Source of the DNA: Moelleriella libera RCEF 2490
Taxonomy: Eukaryota; Ascomycota; Sordariomycetes; Hypocreales; Clavicipitaceae
Reading direction: 5' to 3'
Length of the DNA stretch: 64,000 bases
Assembly: GCA_001636675.1 (NCBI GenBank)
Contig: AZGY01000001.1
Span: 1,769,029-1,833,028 of the forward strand
Shown here piece by piece: positions 34,926-47,119 of this stretch. The notes under the pieces are model-generated. The model was not told the DNA's origin, searched no databases, and saw only the letters and a program-made list of their open reading frames with translations. Numbering within the stretch: position 1 is the stretch's first letter; each line of letters begins with the position of its first letter. The translations under genes and the position numbers were made by a program.

Positions 34926-36529
34926 ATGAGTTGTGAGCCGCCAAACTCCCAAAACCCCCCGCCTCGGACTTTCTTCCCCAGACTTGTCGGATTGACAGCT
35001 CTTCCTTTGCTTAGTCTCGGGCATGCTCAACCGGCTGCACGGCCAGCCCGACAGCTATGAGAAAAAGTAAGCGTCTGGCCTGGCCCTCCCCTCCCCTCCT
35101 CCCCCACTCTCGTTTGTTTGCAATGGCAGCGGCGCTGACACATGTGTTTTTTTTCGCGCGCTTCGCAGATCCAGATACAAGTTCGGCAGAACCCTTGGCG
35201 CAGGCACGTATGGAGTCGTTCGCGAAGCCGAGGGCCCGTCCGGCAAGGTGGCCGTCAAGATCATCCTCAAGAAGAACGTCAAAAACAACGAGAAAATGGT
35301 TTACGACGAGCTCGACATGCTGCGGAAGCTGAAACACCCTCATATTGTCAAATTCGTGGATTGGTTCGAGTCGCGTGTAAGCTCGGAATGCGCTGTTTTC
35401 TCCGTTGTAGGACATCTCGTCTGATAAAGAGCGTAGGACAAATTCTACATTGTCACGCAGCTGGCCACCGGTGGGGAGCTCTTCGACCGCATCTGCGACC
35501 AGGGAAAGTTTACAGAAAAGGACGCATCGCAGACTATCAAGCAGGTCATGATGGCTGTAGACTATCTGCACGATAACGACGTCGTCCATCGAGGTGAGTT
35601 CAAATAATCGCTTCTCCATCTCCTCTCTCTCGCGCAAGAGCCAGCTACGGATAGAAAGCTGACCGCTTCGGTCCGCTGTCTCTCAGATCTCAAGCCCGAA
35701 AACCTGCTTTATGTCACGCGCGAGCCCGATTCCAACCTCATCCTTGCCGATTTCGGCATCGCCAAGACGCTCGACAGCAAGGAAGACACACTCAAGACCA
35801 TGGCCGGGTCCTTCGGCTATGCCGCCCCCGAGGTCATGGAGCAAAAGGGCCACGGCAAGCCCGTCGACATGTGGTCCATGGGCGTCATTACCTACACTCT
35901 TTTGTGCGGCTACTCGCCCTTCCGCAGCGAGAACCTACGCGACCTCTTGCGCGAGTGCACCGCCGCCCCTGTGCCCTTTCACGAGAGATACTGGAAAGAC
36001 GTCAGCCAAGACGCCAAGGACTTTATCCTTGGCCTCATCGTGCCAGATCCCCAGAAGCGCTGGACCAGCAAGGTTCGTCCTGGCCAATCTGCACGCTCTC
36101 ACCTCTCTCCCTCTTTCCTGCCTGTTCAACTCCATCTCGACGTTTTCGCGTTTGAATCTGACCTGATTTTTTTCCCCTTGGTCTTTGTAGGAAGCTCTCG
36201 GACACATCTGGCTCAGCGGCCAAAATGCCACCGATCACAACCTGCTCCCCGAACTCGAGGCCTACCGAAGAAGAGCCCGACTCCGGCGCGCCATCGAGAT
36301 CGTCAAGCTCCAGAACCGCATCAACAAGCTCAAAGACTACGAAGACGACCCCTCCAATTCGGACATGGGCGATGCCGCTGCCGCAGGCGGCGAGTCAAAA
36401 GGCGATGGGTCCAGACTGCACGCTCTCGGTCTGTTTGCCCTGCGCGAGGCCAAGCAGAAGCAAGAAAGCTTGCAAGTCGAGGAGGAGCTGGAAAAGGAGA
36501 GCAGACAGCGCAGTTTGAGCAATGCGTGA
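34926..36529 (+). CDS. Ca2+/calmodulin-dependent protein kinase (CaMKI-like)
   Basis: A Ser/Thr kinase of the fungal CaMK class. Six coding exons: 34926-34932, 35015-35066, 35169-35376, 35437-35593, 35687-36072 and 36191-36529; the product is 382 aa. The first exon is only 7 nt (ATG AGT T); splicing gives MSFSGMLNRLHGQPDSYEKK, the family N-terminus. The kinase domain shows the glycine loop GRTLGAGTYGVV, VAIK-equivalent VAVKIILKK, HRDLKPEN split across an intron, DFGIAK, APEVMEQKGHGKPVDMWSMG and the GLIVPDPQKRWTSKEAL end. The C-terminal tail RRARLRRAIEIVKLQNRINK is a basic amphipathic helix typical of an autoinhibitory/calmodulin-binding segment. The tail after it is acidic and coiled-coil prone. 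Without the mini-exon, translation could start at the internal ATG of MLNRLHG. Confidence 0.93.
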
Positions 36530-37092
36530 AAGGAATGAGAACTTGTCGAGAGGGATTTTTCTTTGTTTTCTTTCATCATGTCGTTTTTGGTCTCTGCATG
36601 TTGAGAATCTTGGCTCCTCACGTGTGTGCGGCTTGGCAGAAGCCAGCAGTGAGCAGAGCAGACACATCGATCGGAGCCACGCCACCTCGCACGAACGAGG
36701 TGTGTTTTGCGCTTTTTAATCCCTCGTTTTAATCATCTCTCTCGGTTCGTGGGGGATAAGACTTGTCACGTCTGAACCACATCTATACACGTACACATTT
36801 CAATCCTTTTTTTTCCCCCCTCCCTTTCAAGTCTCGCACGAATGGCATATATGGTAATGTGGTTTTCACCATTGACTCACATCATAATTCATGTACCCAT
36901 GAAACTATTGATAAATACATTGAGCCTCCTCCTAACTCGAGTATACGCACACCGTCTCCAGAGACGGAACCAGTGATTATATGTCCAGAAAAAATGTGGA
37001 AGAAATGAACAAAAAAAAATTGGTTCGTAAAAGCGTGAATCTTGGGCCCCCGTGAAAAGGAGAAGAAAAAAAAAAAAAAGAAAAGAGGTGCA
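36530..37092. other. Convergent 3' region, no gene seen
   Basis: AT-rich spacer between the kinase and the convergent unrecognised gene, with a poly-A/AAG tract at about 37.05-37.09 kb. Confidence 0.5.
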
Positions 37093-38371
37093 TCACTCGG
37101 CCATTTCGGCGAGAGCATTCTCGCGCAGCGTCTCATACCGCTGGGCGTCGAAGCGCGGCCGTTTCCAGCCACTGGCGCGCAACCGCTCGATGCGGGCCTT
37201 GATGTCGAGCACCTTCATCTCGGGGCTGATCAGCTGCTGCTCCTGCTGTGCGGCCGCCGGGAACATGCTGCCACGGTCGGCGGCAATCTCGGCGTCTATC
37301 GAGGCCAGGTGCGCGGAGATCTGGCGCCGGATGCTGTCGAGGATGCTGCAGAAGCGATGGATTGATCGCGTGTGGAAGAAGGGATCGTCCGCCGCATCCT
37401 CGGCTTCGCTGCTGGGCGGTTCCGGGCTCGACGGAATGTCCCCCATCAGCGGCGGGAGAGCCGTGGTAGTGACGACGGGTTTGACCGTCGTCGTCGTCGT
37501 CGTCTTGAGTATTGATTCCGGCGGGTACGGAGAAGGCTCTGGCGACGACCGGCCGAGCCACTCGTCAAAGCCGAGCGTCGGGCTATCGGGCCGGATGATG
37601 GGCTCGTCGCAGAAGGCGACTCTCTTCTTGGTGCGGCACTTGGTGTTGGTATTGGGCGGCGTCCCGTCGAGAGAGATCAGCGAGGCCAGAGACGGAGCGG
37701 GCGAGGACATGCGCGTCGAGGCCGTCGAGTCCGAGGAGCCGTCGGATCCGGACGGGCTGCGCAGTCGTGAGGCCGTGAGTCGCGACGACGGCCGGCTCAT
37801 GTCCTCGTCGGCCTGCCTGGCGAGGTCCGACGCAACGCGGTAGTGCGCGTGTGCCTGCTTCAGCAGCGTCGTGCGGTGAAGAGACGAGTGGTGCATGGCG
37901 CGTGCTTGCATTTCGAGAGAGGTCGCGGCATAGAAGCGCAGATAGACGAGATGCACGGGATGAGCCGTGTCCTGTCGAAAAATTGTTCCCCGATTAGCAT
38001 GTGCGGTCCTCACGCTGACGAGCTCTGAATGAAAGTCTGAGACTTACCAGCCTGTCGCCATGATCTAAAATCTCATGACATCGCACAGAGCACTGACTGA
38101 ATCGCCGGTTCATGTAATTCCTCTTGATCTCGCCAAGTGCTGAAATCCACTCCATATTTGTGCGGGGAATGCCGGGGGTCTTTCGCTCATAGGATGATGG
38201 CCGCTTTAATTCCTTCTTCCTCGGCTGCGTCTGCAGCTGCCTTGACTTCCTGCCTTGAGCGGGAGGCATGCTCTTCAATCGCTGCACAATCTCCTCGCTG
38301 TCGGGATAGTAGACGCTGTACCTTTTGGAAGGACAGTCCGCCGTGAGCGCAAGCGGAATCAAGCAGGACAT
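37093..38371 (-). CDS. Unrecognised protein, 400 aa
   Basis: Two exons, 38371-38048 and 37971-37093, are joined by a clean 76-bp phase-0 GTAAGT/CAG intron, which supports a real gene. The start could be MSCLIPLALT (38371, 400 aa) or MPPAQGRKSR (38269, 366 aa); both have A at -3. A TATATA-containing stretch near 38520-38532 suits either. Residues 60-130 look structured (MEWISALGEIKRNYMNRRFS; VHLVYLRFYAATSLEMQARA). The middle is Ser/Thr/Pro-rich and disordered, with SSPEPSPYPP and a run of six Thr. The C-terminus is helical (SIHRFCSILDSIRRQISAHL; VLDIKARIERLRASGWKRPR). No family is recognised. It looks like a conserved fungal regulatory or scaffold-type protein, but no function is claimed. Confidence 0.7.
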
Positions 38372-41300
38372 GTTGATCGGTTTAACCTTCCCACGGGGAA
38401 ATATATCTTGGGCGGTGCGGGCCAAAAGACGCTTGAGTTATATTGCGCCCTGGGCAGCGACTATGACCGTCTGCCACGCAATACGGTCCTGGGCAAACAG
38501 ACATACGCCAGACCGATATGGATATATAAATCCTGATATGGTTGGTGGGAGGCGATGCACTGGGTGTTTCAAGGGCGTGCCAACCTTGATCGTCAACGTC
38601 GCACACAAGAAACGGGACCCCAGACGTCGCGGTGGTGCTTAAGAATGCTGAGTGCGGTGGGAGCCGTTGCGAGGTTGTTCCCAGCCCGCTTTTGTAAGTC
38701 TTGTCCTGTCGGCCGGCGGCCGTGGTGTTGTGGATGTGGTGGGCGCGGTATATAAGAGCCACTTCTCTCGCCGGGTGCAATGCAGCTGATCGGCGACTTG
38801 GTGGCTAGTGTCTGCCGAATGCTGTGACAGGACAAGCAGAGTGACTGACGAATGAACGCCAGGTGATGATGACCAAGACAGTATTTCCGAATAATCACAG
38901 GGAGCGGACACGGCGATTGTGACGAGGCCCGCGTGGATGATGCTGGGGGATTGGGTGGGAGCGAGACAAGAGCCGTGATGCTCCGAAACGGTGGGCGGGG
39001 GGGCGGCACACTGAGACTCGAGAACGTGGCCGATGGATTGAAACGGCAATATCCTGTCAAGAGCGAGGGAACGTGTGCAAGATATGTAAGACCGGCCTCT
39101 CGGATCGCCTCGCTTTCTTTTATTATCTCATTTTGGCCTCTGCCTCTGGACCAGATTCGATACCCACTCCAGTCACGACTCCCTGTCGCCTCTCAGCAAG
39201 TTTTTCCACATGTCTTGGTCGTCACCCGCATGCACTAACGACAAGGGATGGAGTGGGTGTCCCCGGGCCCGGGCCCTCATTTTGTGGATGGCATGGCATG
39301 GGATGGACTGGCGTGGCTCGGGCTGGATAATAGAGTCGAGGACCAACAGAATGCCCACTCGAGCCCCTTAGTTTTTCGCACAGACGCAGGGCCGGCGCCG
39401 ACACCGACGTCGCGCACGAAGACGACGGGACAATTGTGAGCAGCGTTGCTTCCCCTTTTGTCCTTTCGCTTCTCGTCCGACGTCCACACGGGCCACTGTC
39501 CCCAGTGATTGCTTGTGAGTCGGCGGCATCTTGCAGTCACAAAGAAAAAGAGGGACGAAAGCAAAGTTTGTCCGGGAGGCGAGGAAGGGGAAACAAGGAT
39601 CAAGGGAAAAAAAAAAGAAAAAAAAAAAAGAAACAGAAAGCTCAAAAGGGGGTCAAGACACCCAGTTTGGTCCCGAAAAGATGGTTGCCGCACCTCACAA
39701 ACCAGTGGGTGGTGACGAACGAACGAGCGACGGCGCACAGCAAGGTGGCAGGGCAAAGAGAGCAAGGGGTATCCCTTGTCCAGCTCCACCGTGGTCAATA
39801 TATTTTTTGTCCTCTCCTTCGCTGACGGCACCTCTTTTTGCGTCGAGCGTGTGCCTCTGTGAAGAAAAGCGCGGCGCCGTGCCTTGCATTGGCCCATGTC
39901 CCTGGATCTGGGCCCGGGGCGGACTGGCGGAGTTGAGCAGGAAATCTACCTACTTTACCTTACGTACTTGTACATGTACAAAGGCACGTATGCAGGTGCC
40001 GCGGCCCCGTCTTGTACGGAGTTGAGCGGCACGTCGTACATGATGGTATCTGTGCAGAGGCATCCACGGTCGCATGCGGCCATGTGAGAGCCTGAGAGCC
40101 ATGACGACTTGTCCGTGGCCGTACTACGTATCGCATCGTCGAGTCGCCAGGTATCATCGAGGTGGAGGCTCGGCAATTGCTGGGTGCTAGGCGATTGGGA
40201 GCAGGGTCTGTCCCGTGCCAACGAGGACGGTGAAAACACGTCGTGCTACCAGGTCACTCTCGAGAAAGCACGTCGCCTCGCCTGTCGTGATCCAGAAGCT
40301 TCGGCTGTGCGTCTTCTGTGCTGGACCTGGACCGCAGCACGCAGACTTGGGTTCGGTGCTCGCTCTGCAGCTGCACGACCCGCGCGGGACGGAGCCAGCA
40401 GCGGCCAGAGGGTGATCTGGTATCTGGTAAGCGGACGGAAACTGACAGAAATGTGAGACAACGGGTCCTCAGAAGCCCGAATCACCATCCGGTGTGCCCA
40501 GTCCACCGACTGACTGATGGGCCAGTGCAAACGAACAAGCACAAACGGGCGGGAAGTTCGGCGCCGCTGCTTCACAAACGCGATATCGTTGCCAGCTGAC
40601 CGGGCCACCTCTTGCTCTGTTTGCTCAAGTCCCCAGGCCCCTGCAGCCTCGTGCTTGCCACTTTCATCGAACTGCGCGCACTGATTGGTCTGCCGCGGGC
40701 ATGGGGGCAGGTGCCCGGGCCCACCTCCGCCTCTCCGCCTTCCGGATCACCCAGCCTAGAGAGCCATGCCTGCCTGACCTTGCTTGACCCTGACCGAGCC
40801 CAACATGTTCGTTCATCACTATCCATCCTTGATGGTCGTTTTCTGCGTACTTTGGCCTCCTCCCCCCTTGCCCCTTGCCCCTTTTGCTGATGGAGAGATG
40901 CTATTGGATCGAGTCTCGCTTCGCCATCACCGCGAGTGCCACCACGAATTGACCTCTTGTACGTACTGCCGCCCAGCGAGGTGCGGCGAGGCTCAGTTCG
41001 ACGGAGAGGAAAATTCATAAGCCGCCACTTGAGGAGGAAAAAAGCCATGGGAGCGGGGGAAGGTTACCGCGCACGTCCGTTTGCGCGGCTTCGAAACACC
41101 ACAAACATTCGACGCACCATTTGAGCTCAGCACCTCTAGCTTGGTAGAGATAGCGCAGGATCCCGTGCTTGTGCCTGGCTAAGCCATCATCATCACCTGC
41201 TTCTGTGCGGGCCAGGGAAACTTGAGATCAGGTGGAAGACGCAAAACAGCCCACACGCGTCTCCTGGCACGGCCCCTCTAGCTCACCCATCTCGTTTCAA

Positions 41301-41378
41301 ACCCTGTGCAGCGCATATTAAACTACTTGGTGTGGCAACGCCATTAACAGCCAGTCGGTATAGCAGAACCAAACACAA
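38372..41378. other. Gene-poor 3-kb stretch
   Basis: No recognisable genes. It has purine-rich poly-A/AAG tracts near 39.6 kb and scattered short frames without family motifs or splice structure. The left end is the promoter of the 37.1-38.4 kb gene. Confidence 0.5.
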
Positions 41379-42366
41379 TCATACGTGACTCATCAAAGGC
41401 ATGCGGAACTCGTCCACAGATGCCTGCTGAATCGACGATGCATCGCCGCCACCCTGCAAGTCACACTCGGAGTCTTGGCTGTCAGTCCTGGTCGTTGTAG
41501 ATGATAGCGCAAGCGAAAAAGAAAAACCTCTTGTCAGACTTTGCTCGTCGAGTGACGTCTGGATCAGGCTGGTCACCCTGTCCGTTTCTTGCCACACATT
41601 TAATTTCTCATGACTATCTGCCAAAAGGAGAAAGCTGCTTCAGCCAGGCAGCCACTCACTCAACGAACGGAGGCACCATTGAAATGGCGCTTTGCATCGG
41701 TCAGCTTCTTGGAGCACAGGAGGTAGTACGCAGCTTATTGTCCGCGACAGCGCTGCACGCAAGCTGGCCGTCCGTCCAGAACATCGGCACTATAACGCGG
41801 ATTGAAAGATCCCGAATCTCGAAATAGCATCGTTGTTCTTCCAAATGCCCTAGTAGCTTGTCAAATCGGACCAATCTCGATCTTGTCTTTGCTGGCGTCA
41901 ATCGAGGGGGAAGCAAAAGAAGCAATTCCAAGACATGACCACAATAGGTGGGCATTGAGATAAAAGAATGCCACACCTCCGGAAAAATAAGTTTCCCAAC
42001 GCCTTAAACCCAAAGCTAATCACGGAAAAGAAAGAAAGAAAGCGAGAAGGAAAAGAAGGAAAAGAAGAGAAGAAAAGAAAAGAAAAGAAAGGAAAGCAAA
42101 AGGGCATTTACTTGTGGATCAAGTGCTCCAAACAGATCGGGACTACTCTCATCGGGCGGCATTGCTTCTTGCGTTAGATCTGCAAGGAGAGGTGCTCCCT
42201 CGCCAGCGTCTTCCGCTTTTGGGATCTTCGCGATAATGGCCTGCAATCGGGCAAGAAATCTGGGGAAAGTTGCAATACTTGGTCCACCTACAGGAACGAC
42301 CATGCAGCAGAGGGCCAGCGTCATGAGACATACCGCGATGAGCAACAAAGCCTGTCCGGAGTACAC
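41379..42366 (-). CDS. Possible small multi-exon gene, structure unresolved
   Basis: A plausible first exon starts at 42366 with MYSGQALLLIAVCLMTLALC, a signal-peptide or membrane-anchor-like N-terminus. A polar stretch rich in Asp, Glu and Pro follows, ending near a GTAAAT donor at about 42112. The next segment is a pyrimidine-rich tract ending GATTAG at about 42020, as expected for an intron. Beyond it two competing frames are open, one with a hydrophobic stretch. A further Ser/Thr-rich frame ends with TGA at 41379. No family is recognised and the exon chain is not settled. Listed as a candidate only; it may be non-coding. Confidence 0.25.
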
Positions 42367-44840
42367 GCGGCAACCTTGAAGGAGACCTTCGAGTTCATTT
42401 AATTAAATCACTTCAGCGCATCCACAGGTCATGAACGATAATATGCGTCAAAACTTTTATACCAAGGATATCCTTAGATTCGGAGAACAGGGGTCAGTAG
42501 GCAAGTGGATTCATTATGGTTCGTCTCAATGACATTTCCGCCACAAATAGTAGGCGACGTGGGGCGTGTTTCCCTGCGGCGCGATATTCAGTATCTTGCC
42601 CATGAATGAATGAAGGACAGGAAATCATCGTGAGGGCGCGCGAAGACAGAACAACTTCTTCACCTCGAGAGGGTCTTGGCTTGGATGTCCACCATCTCGC
42701 TAAGAACGCATCTCGAAACAGTGCGCTGCCTCATTGACGTGCCGAGGAAATGTTTCGAGGGAAAGGCACAATAGACGTGGGATTCGGAGCCTTGCCGAGC
42801 CGACACCACAATGTGGTTTCATGGACGAGATACAACACGCATCTCCGCCGAGCAGACAGAGCTCCTTGATGCCCTTCACTCCCGCCTCGGACATCGACAC
42901 AATCCGCGCACCTGGAGGAGCTCGGATGCTGATACGCGGCGCTTGTTCGTGTACGGGTCTTACAAGAAAGCAGGCATATCCCAGCGTCGTACGATGAGAA
43001 TGTCTGTGCTCAGCAGCAAACGCGATGTGGGCGGGAAGAGCTTCACAACGCGGGAGCTCGGAGCTCAAGGATTGACACCTCGAAAAGTAAATGAAGCCTT
43101 GACACAGACCTAGCAAAACGCATTGGGCTCTTCTTCTCCCCGACGCACCTGCGCAACTAGCCGTCCACTTTCCCATACCACTGCGCCGGGGTCGATCTTG
43201 TGCTCCCGCAGAGCAGCTGTCATTGACGGTAGCACCCCGCAGATTGCGCGCAAATTGTGGGTGGCTTATTCGAGCATGCCGTCAAAGTTTGGTAAATTTG
43301 AGGGGGTCCCGTCCCCGTCTTTGCTCAGGGTCGCTCACCTCGTGCCATTCCACCGTTGCTGTCACTACGCCAGCTGCCACTGAATGCGACTCGGCCTTTG
43401 TCGAAGCAGAGCTGCGAGCAAGTGCATGCAGCCATGGGGAAGCTCACTTGTGTCAGTTTTGCGGTGAAGCGGTTTCAGGCTGCCTCAATCACCCCACGTT
43501 GATTGATGTGTGCATGCATATGTATGTACGTGTGCGTGTGGTTCCGTGTCCGAGTCTGGAAAGCGAGCACGAGAGAGGGGGAGAGAAAATTGTCCGAAGA
43601 CTTTCTCCATACAGTGGCATGTCAAGGCCGTCGTCGAAGTCGCGAGCAAGGAAGTGAAACGCCGTTGGTTTGCTGCGCCCCAGGCAATGTACTGCGGTCG
43701 GGGTCATTCAACATGTATGGCAGGGCTGGGCGCGCACAGTCGTATTGGAAGTACCCTGGCAGCACGCGGCGAGAAAGGTCGACCCTGACCAGTCCTGCCT
43801 TGACGGTCGCGGCATTCTGACGGCGTGCGGGTGCCACCAGAAAGACGTTGATGTCACCGCAATTGCAGGTTCAAGAAACTCTGCCCGTGACACTGTGGGC
43901 TCAGGCAAGTGTGCAAGCAGCTGCTTGGCACCGGTGTACGCAAGTCGTGTGAGCACTGTCTAACTCTCTGCTCAACAACAACCCCTTTTGCGGGGGACAG
44001 TTTGATCATGTCCTTGGCCTGCCAATACGTTTGCCAAGATGGCAGGCCCATGCGCAGATGTTTTGGACCTTGACGACCTGTCTCCGCTCACATTGAGCAC
44101 CTCGAGAGCACCTGGAGTCCTGCGTGTCGATGATGATCATGCAGGTGGTGATTGGGAAACATACGGAAAGCGGCGAATCACATGGCAAGCTGATGAGCGG
44201 AGTATCGACGTTGAAGCATATCAGGCCAACTTCTTTTGCAGTCCTATACCTTGATTGCCGCCACCGGCGGGAAAGTCTATGGACATTTACACCAAGACAC
44301 GAAAGGCCAGTCTTTTTTTTGCGCTTATCACAATCCAAGGGCATCTAAGGATGTTCTCTACTACTGGACATTGTCCCCTGGGATAGCCATTCGAGCAAGT
44401 TCGGCAAGGGCTTGATCCTTGCCCTCGTGGCCTTCTGTTCTGTCTGCCATCTGCTCAATTCTCTTTCTTTCAATAGCATCAGGGAAAGTAACCTCCACGA
44501 CCACTGAAAATGTCGTTACTGCTTCGCCATCAAGATATTTCGACATAAACAGGAGGATCCAGATAAAGGATAATATAATGGGAATCCGCATCGGCTTTTG
44601 AAGCGCTTCGTCTGGGGAAACTTCGAGGACCATCCTTGGCTGACGGACGATCCTCTTCAATTGCAACTGGAGATTCTTTGTGCCCTTCTGTCTTGCATCT
44701 AGCTGGCGCTCTTTGTATTTCCGATAACTGTGGTCTTGTCTGCTCCATAGCTGGAACCTCATCTGCTGGTATCGGCTGGCTGACAGTTTGTGCATCGCGC
44801 GAAGGTGGGAAGTGTGCGCCATCGTTCTGTGGCGACACGG
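42367..44840. other. Gene-poor stretch
   Basis: Open frames of 60-160 codons on both strands carry no family motifs. A hydrophobic minus-strand frame at 44361-44822 overlaps the 5' flank of the broken gene that follows and is probably fortuitous. Confidence 0.45.
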
Positions 44841-45655
44841 CTGTTCTTGATGGCGCTTCCGTCAAGCCAAGCAGTCCTTTCAGAAGGGACGCCACGGCAG
44901 GATCTTCGCAATTCGCGGCCTCGATTCTGAACGAGTCACGAAGTCGGGGCTTCCTCTTCTGAATGTCGATGCTATTGTTCAGGACTTGTCGAGCATGGAT
45001 GAAGATGAGTCGAACGACTTTGCGCGCCTGGACCTTTTCGCCTCGCTGGCTTTCGTCTATATGGAAAAATATGGGCATTCATCTTGAGCAGGCTAAGAGA
45101 TGCCGGCAGGCCGCAGCAAACTATGCTAAGAAGCTGCTCTCCAGGGATGATCGGAACCTCAAGACCAGGGCATGCCTAGCATGGATGATGGCCAAGGTTT
45201 GACTCGAAATGTATGAGAAGCTGAACAGCTTGAGCATTGACAACTTGAGAAGACGAGATGACGGCCGGTCAGCTGGGTCTGCCTTTGCAATCTTTCGCCA
45301 AGTGCAATTCCCATTACTCGCCATAAACAATGGCAAGATAATAAACCGCGGGCCTGAAGCTGTTGGACCATCAGAAAAAGCGACGGAGACTACCAGAATC
45401 GTACTCGAGGCTGCGAAAGATATGGGCGACCGAGCAGTACAGGCAAAATGCTTATTCGAACTTATCCGACGAGAGTCAGATGAGCCATAGACAGAAATCG
45501 AGAGGATGAGCAGCTTGCTGATTACAGCTGGAAATGTAACCGACGAACTTCGCCTTCGATTATTCAGCGCCGTATTCGTCAAGTCAGACACGGAAAAGAA
45601 AGCCTTGCGCAGACTTTTCTTACACGGGGCGCGTGCTTCATATGTGAAGGACTAG
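44841..45655 (+). pseudogene. Helical-repeat (TPR-like) protein pseudogene
   Basis: Translation gives a continuous helical protein broken by one frameshift and two stops. The first part, in one frame, ends LDLFASLAFVYMEKYGH (about 45075). The next frame gives LEQAKRCRQAAANYAKKLLS and CLAWMMAKV before a TGA at 45200-45202. It resumes LEMYEKLNSLSIDNLRRRDD and continues through VLEAAKDMGDRAVQAKCLFE and LIRRESDEP to a TAG at 45488-45490. It resumes again as IERMSSLLITAGNVTDELRL until TAG at 45653-45655. The A-x-x-Y and LEMYE/KCLFELI pattern suggests TPR-type helices, but no exact family is identified. The reading frame stays open between breaks, which points to recent inactivation. Confidence 0.65.
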
Positions 45656-47119
45656 AGGCCGGTCGACTCTTTGTGCTTTGCGCTTGGAGCACAAACCCAT
45701 GGGGAGAAGCAGGCTCACCTATCTCAAGCATTGACTTTCAAGCATTCACTTTGCGCAATAACATAGAAACCAGTGGTGAAGTCGGTTGGTCCGATGTCGA
45801 AACTGCTACCAGTAGTAAAGATGAAGATGACGGCACCAGCAAAGGGAATACGATGGTGATCGATTGGCAGAAACATGGCTCAAATTTTCAGTTGCCGATG
45901 ATATGATTCTAGTTAGAAGTGTATTACACACAAGTTTTTTTTTCCTTTCTGACTTCAATTGGACAACCTTGTTGGGGGGGGGGGGAGACCATTCACGGGC
46001 TCAATTTACTTTCGTAGCGTCAGGACCTTTTGTCACACTGCCTATATAAGGGGTGTCAACAATATCGATAGAAGGCCAGTCGGCTGTACCCTTTTATTTT
46101 TTTTATTTTTTATTTTTGATCTTTAATTTTTTTTTTTTTTTTTTTTTTTTAATTTTCCCGCATCCGCATGGTAGCGGCTGGTTTCGCTGCGGAACAAGGT
46201 GGAAACACCAGCCTATCGCGGTGCTAAGAATTGGCGTGGAGGCTGATCGAGTTCAGGCTTTTTCTGTCTTGTGGCACTGAAGGCGGCTTTCCTTGGCGAT
46301 CAATGAAATACCAGCGACCTCTTCTCATGAGAGTAGCCTGGGGTTGGAGCCGCGTCCCTCGTCAACACACAATTTTGTTTGGGGAGCAGACTCGTGAGGT
46401 CAATGTTTTGTATCTGTGCAATTTGACGATAGATGTTGTGGGGAAAACAGACTCGTCGCCTAGATGTTTTGTGTTTGTGCAGTTTGATGACAGATCTTGT
46501 CGGGGAAGCGGACGCGTGGGATAGATGTTTTGTGCAGTTTGATGGTAGATGTTGATGGAATAGTAGACAAGTGTTGCATATGGCGAAGGGGGCTTTCGTA
46601 GCTTCTGTTTACAAAGAGACTGAGTTGACGAGGCATCTGTCCGCCGCCGTTGGCTGCAGTTGATCTCGAACTTGCGGCGGATGACTTTTACCCAGAAGTT
46701 GATGTACGGAGGCCGGCGCTGGCCAATAAATCACTGGGATGAAGTGCAGTCAAACAAGCATTCCTCTTGCAATTGATGCAGAGGGCAGAACCGATTACCC
46801 TCTGTCGGCCTTTTATTGACTTCAAAGCCACGTGCCTTTTCTACAGGCGGCTTTCTTTTTTATTAATCCAACAAACATTCAATGACCTCCGAGCTCGTTG
46901 ATTACATAGAGGTTTTCGTTTCCTTAAAGCAAGCCGCAACTTGATGCGGCAGGGCGCACGCGAGCAATTATCGCCGCATCGATGACACAACTTGCCGTCC
47001 ACTGGTGAGAACGAAGCGACCTCTGTCTCTGTCGTGAACTCTAGTTGAAGGGAAAGGGGGGGGGGTTAGTAGCGCCAACTGTCGTCTCGAGGAAGCAAAG
47101 GCGCTGCCGCATTACGAAT
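45656..47119. other. Intergenic, with minisatellite and T-rich tracts
   Basis: Contains a poly-T tract of about 60 bp (46.09-46.15 kb), the 60-bp minisatellite at 46.38-46.56 kb, and the 3' flank of the lipase. A plus-strand frame at 45.66-45.91 kb may be the decayed end of the broken gene to its left. Confidence 0.5.
46378..46556. repeat. ~60-bp minisatellite, three units
   Basis: Units begin near 46378, 46438 and 46500. Each has a GGGGAARCRGACKCGT head, a TAGATGTTTTGT core and a TGCARTTTGAYGRTAGATGTTG end. The third unit lacks about 6 bp. Confidence 0.85.

Noticed and set aside
44361..45078. Overlapping minus-strand frames, one with a membrane-like segment
   Set aside because: They change frame midway and overlap the plus-strand helical-repeat pseudogene, whose reading is better supported.
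46378..46556. CRISPR-like array
   Set aside because: Units are directly adjacent 60-bp minisatellite copies without unique spacers, and the organism is a fungus. The same applies to the other tandem repeats.
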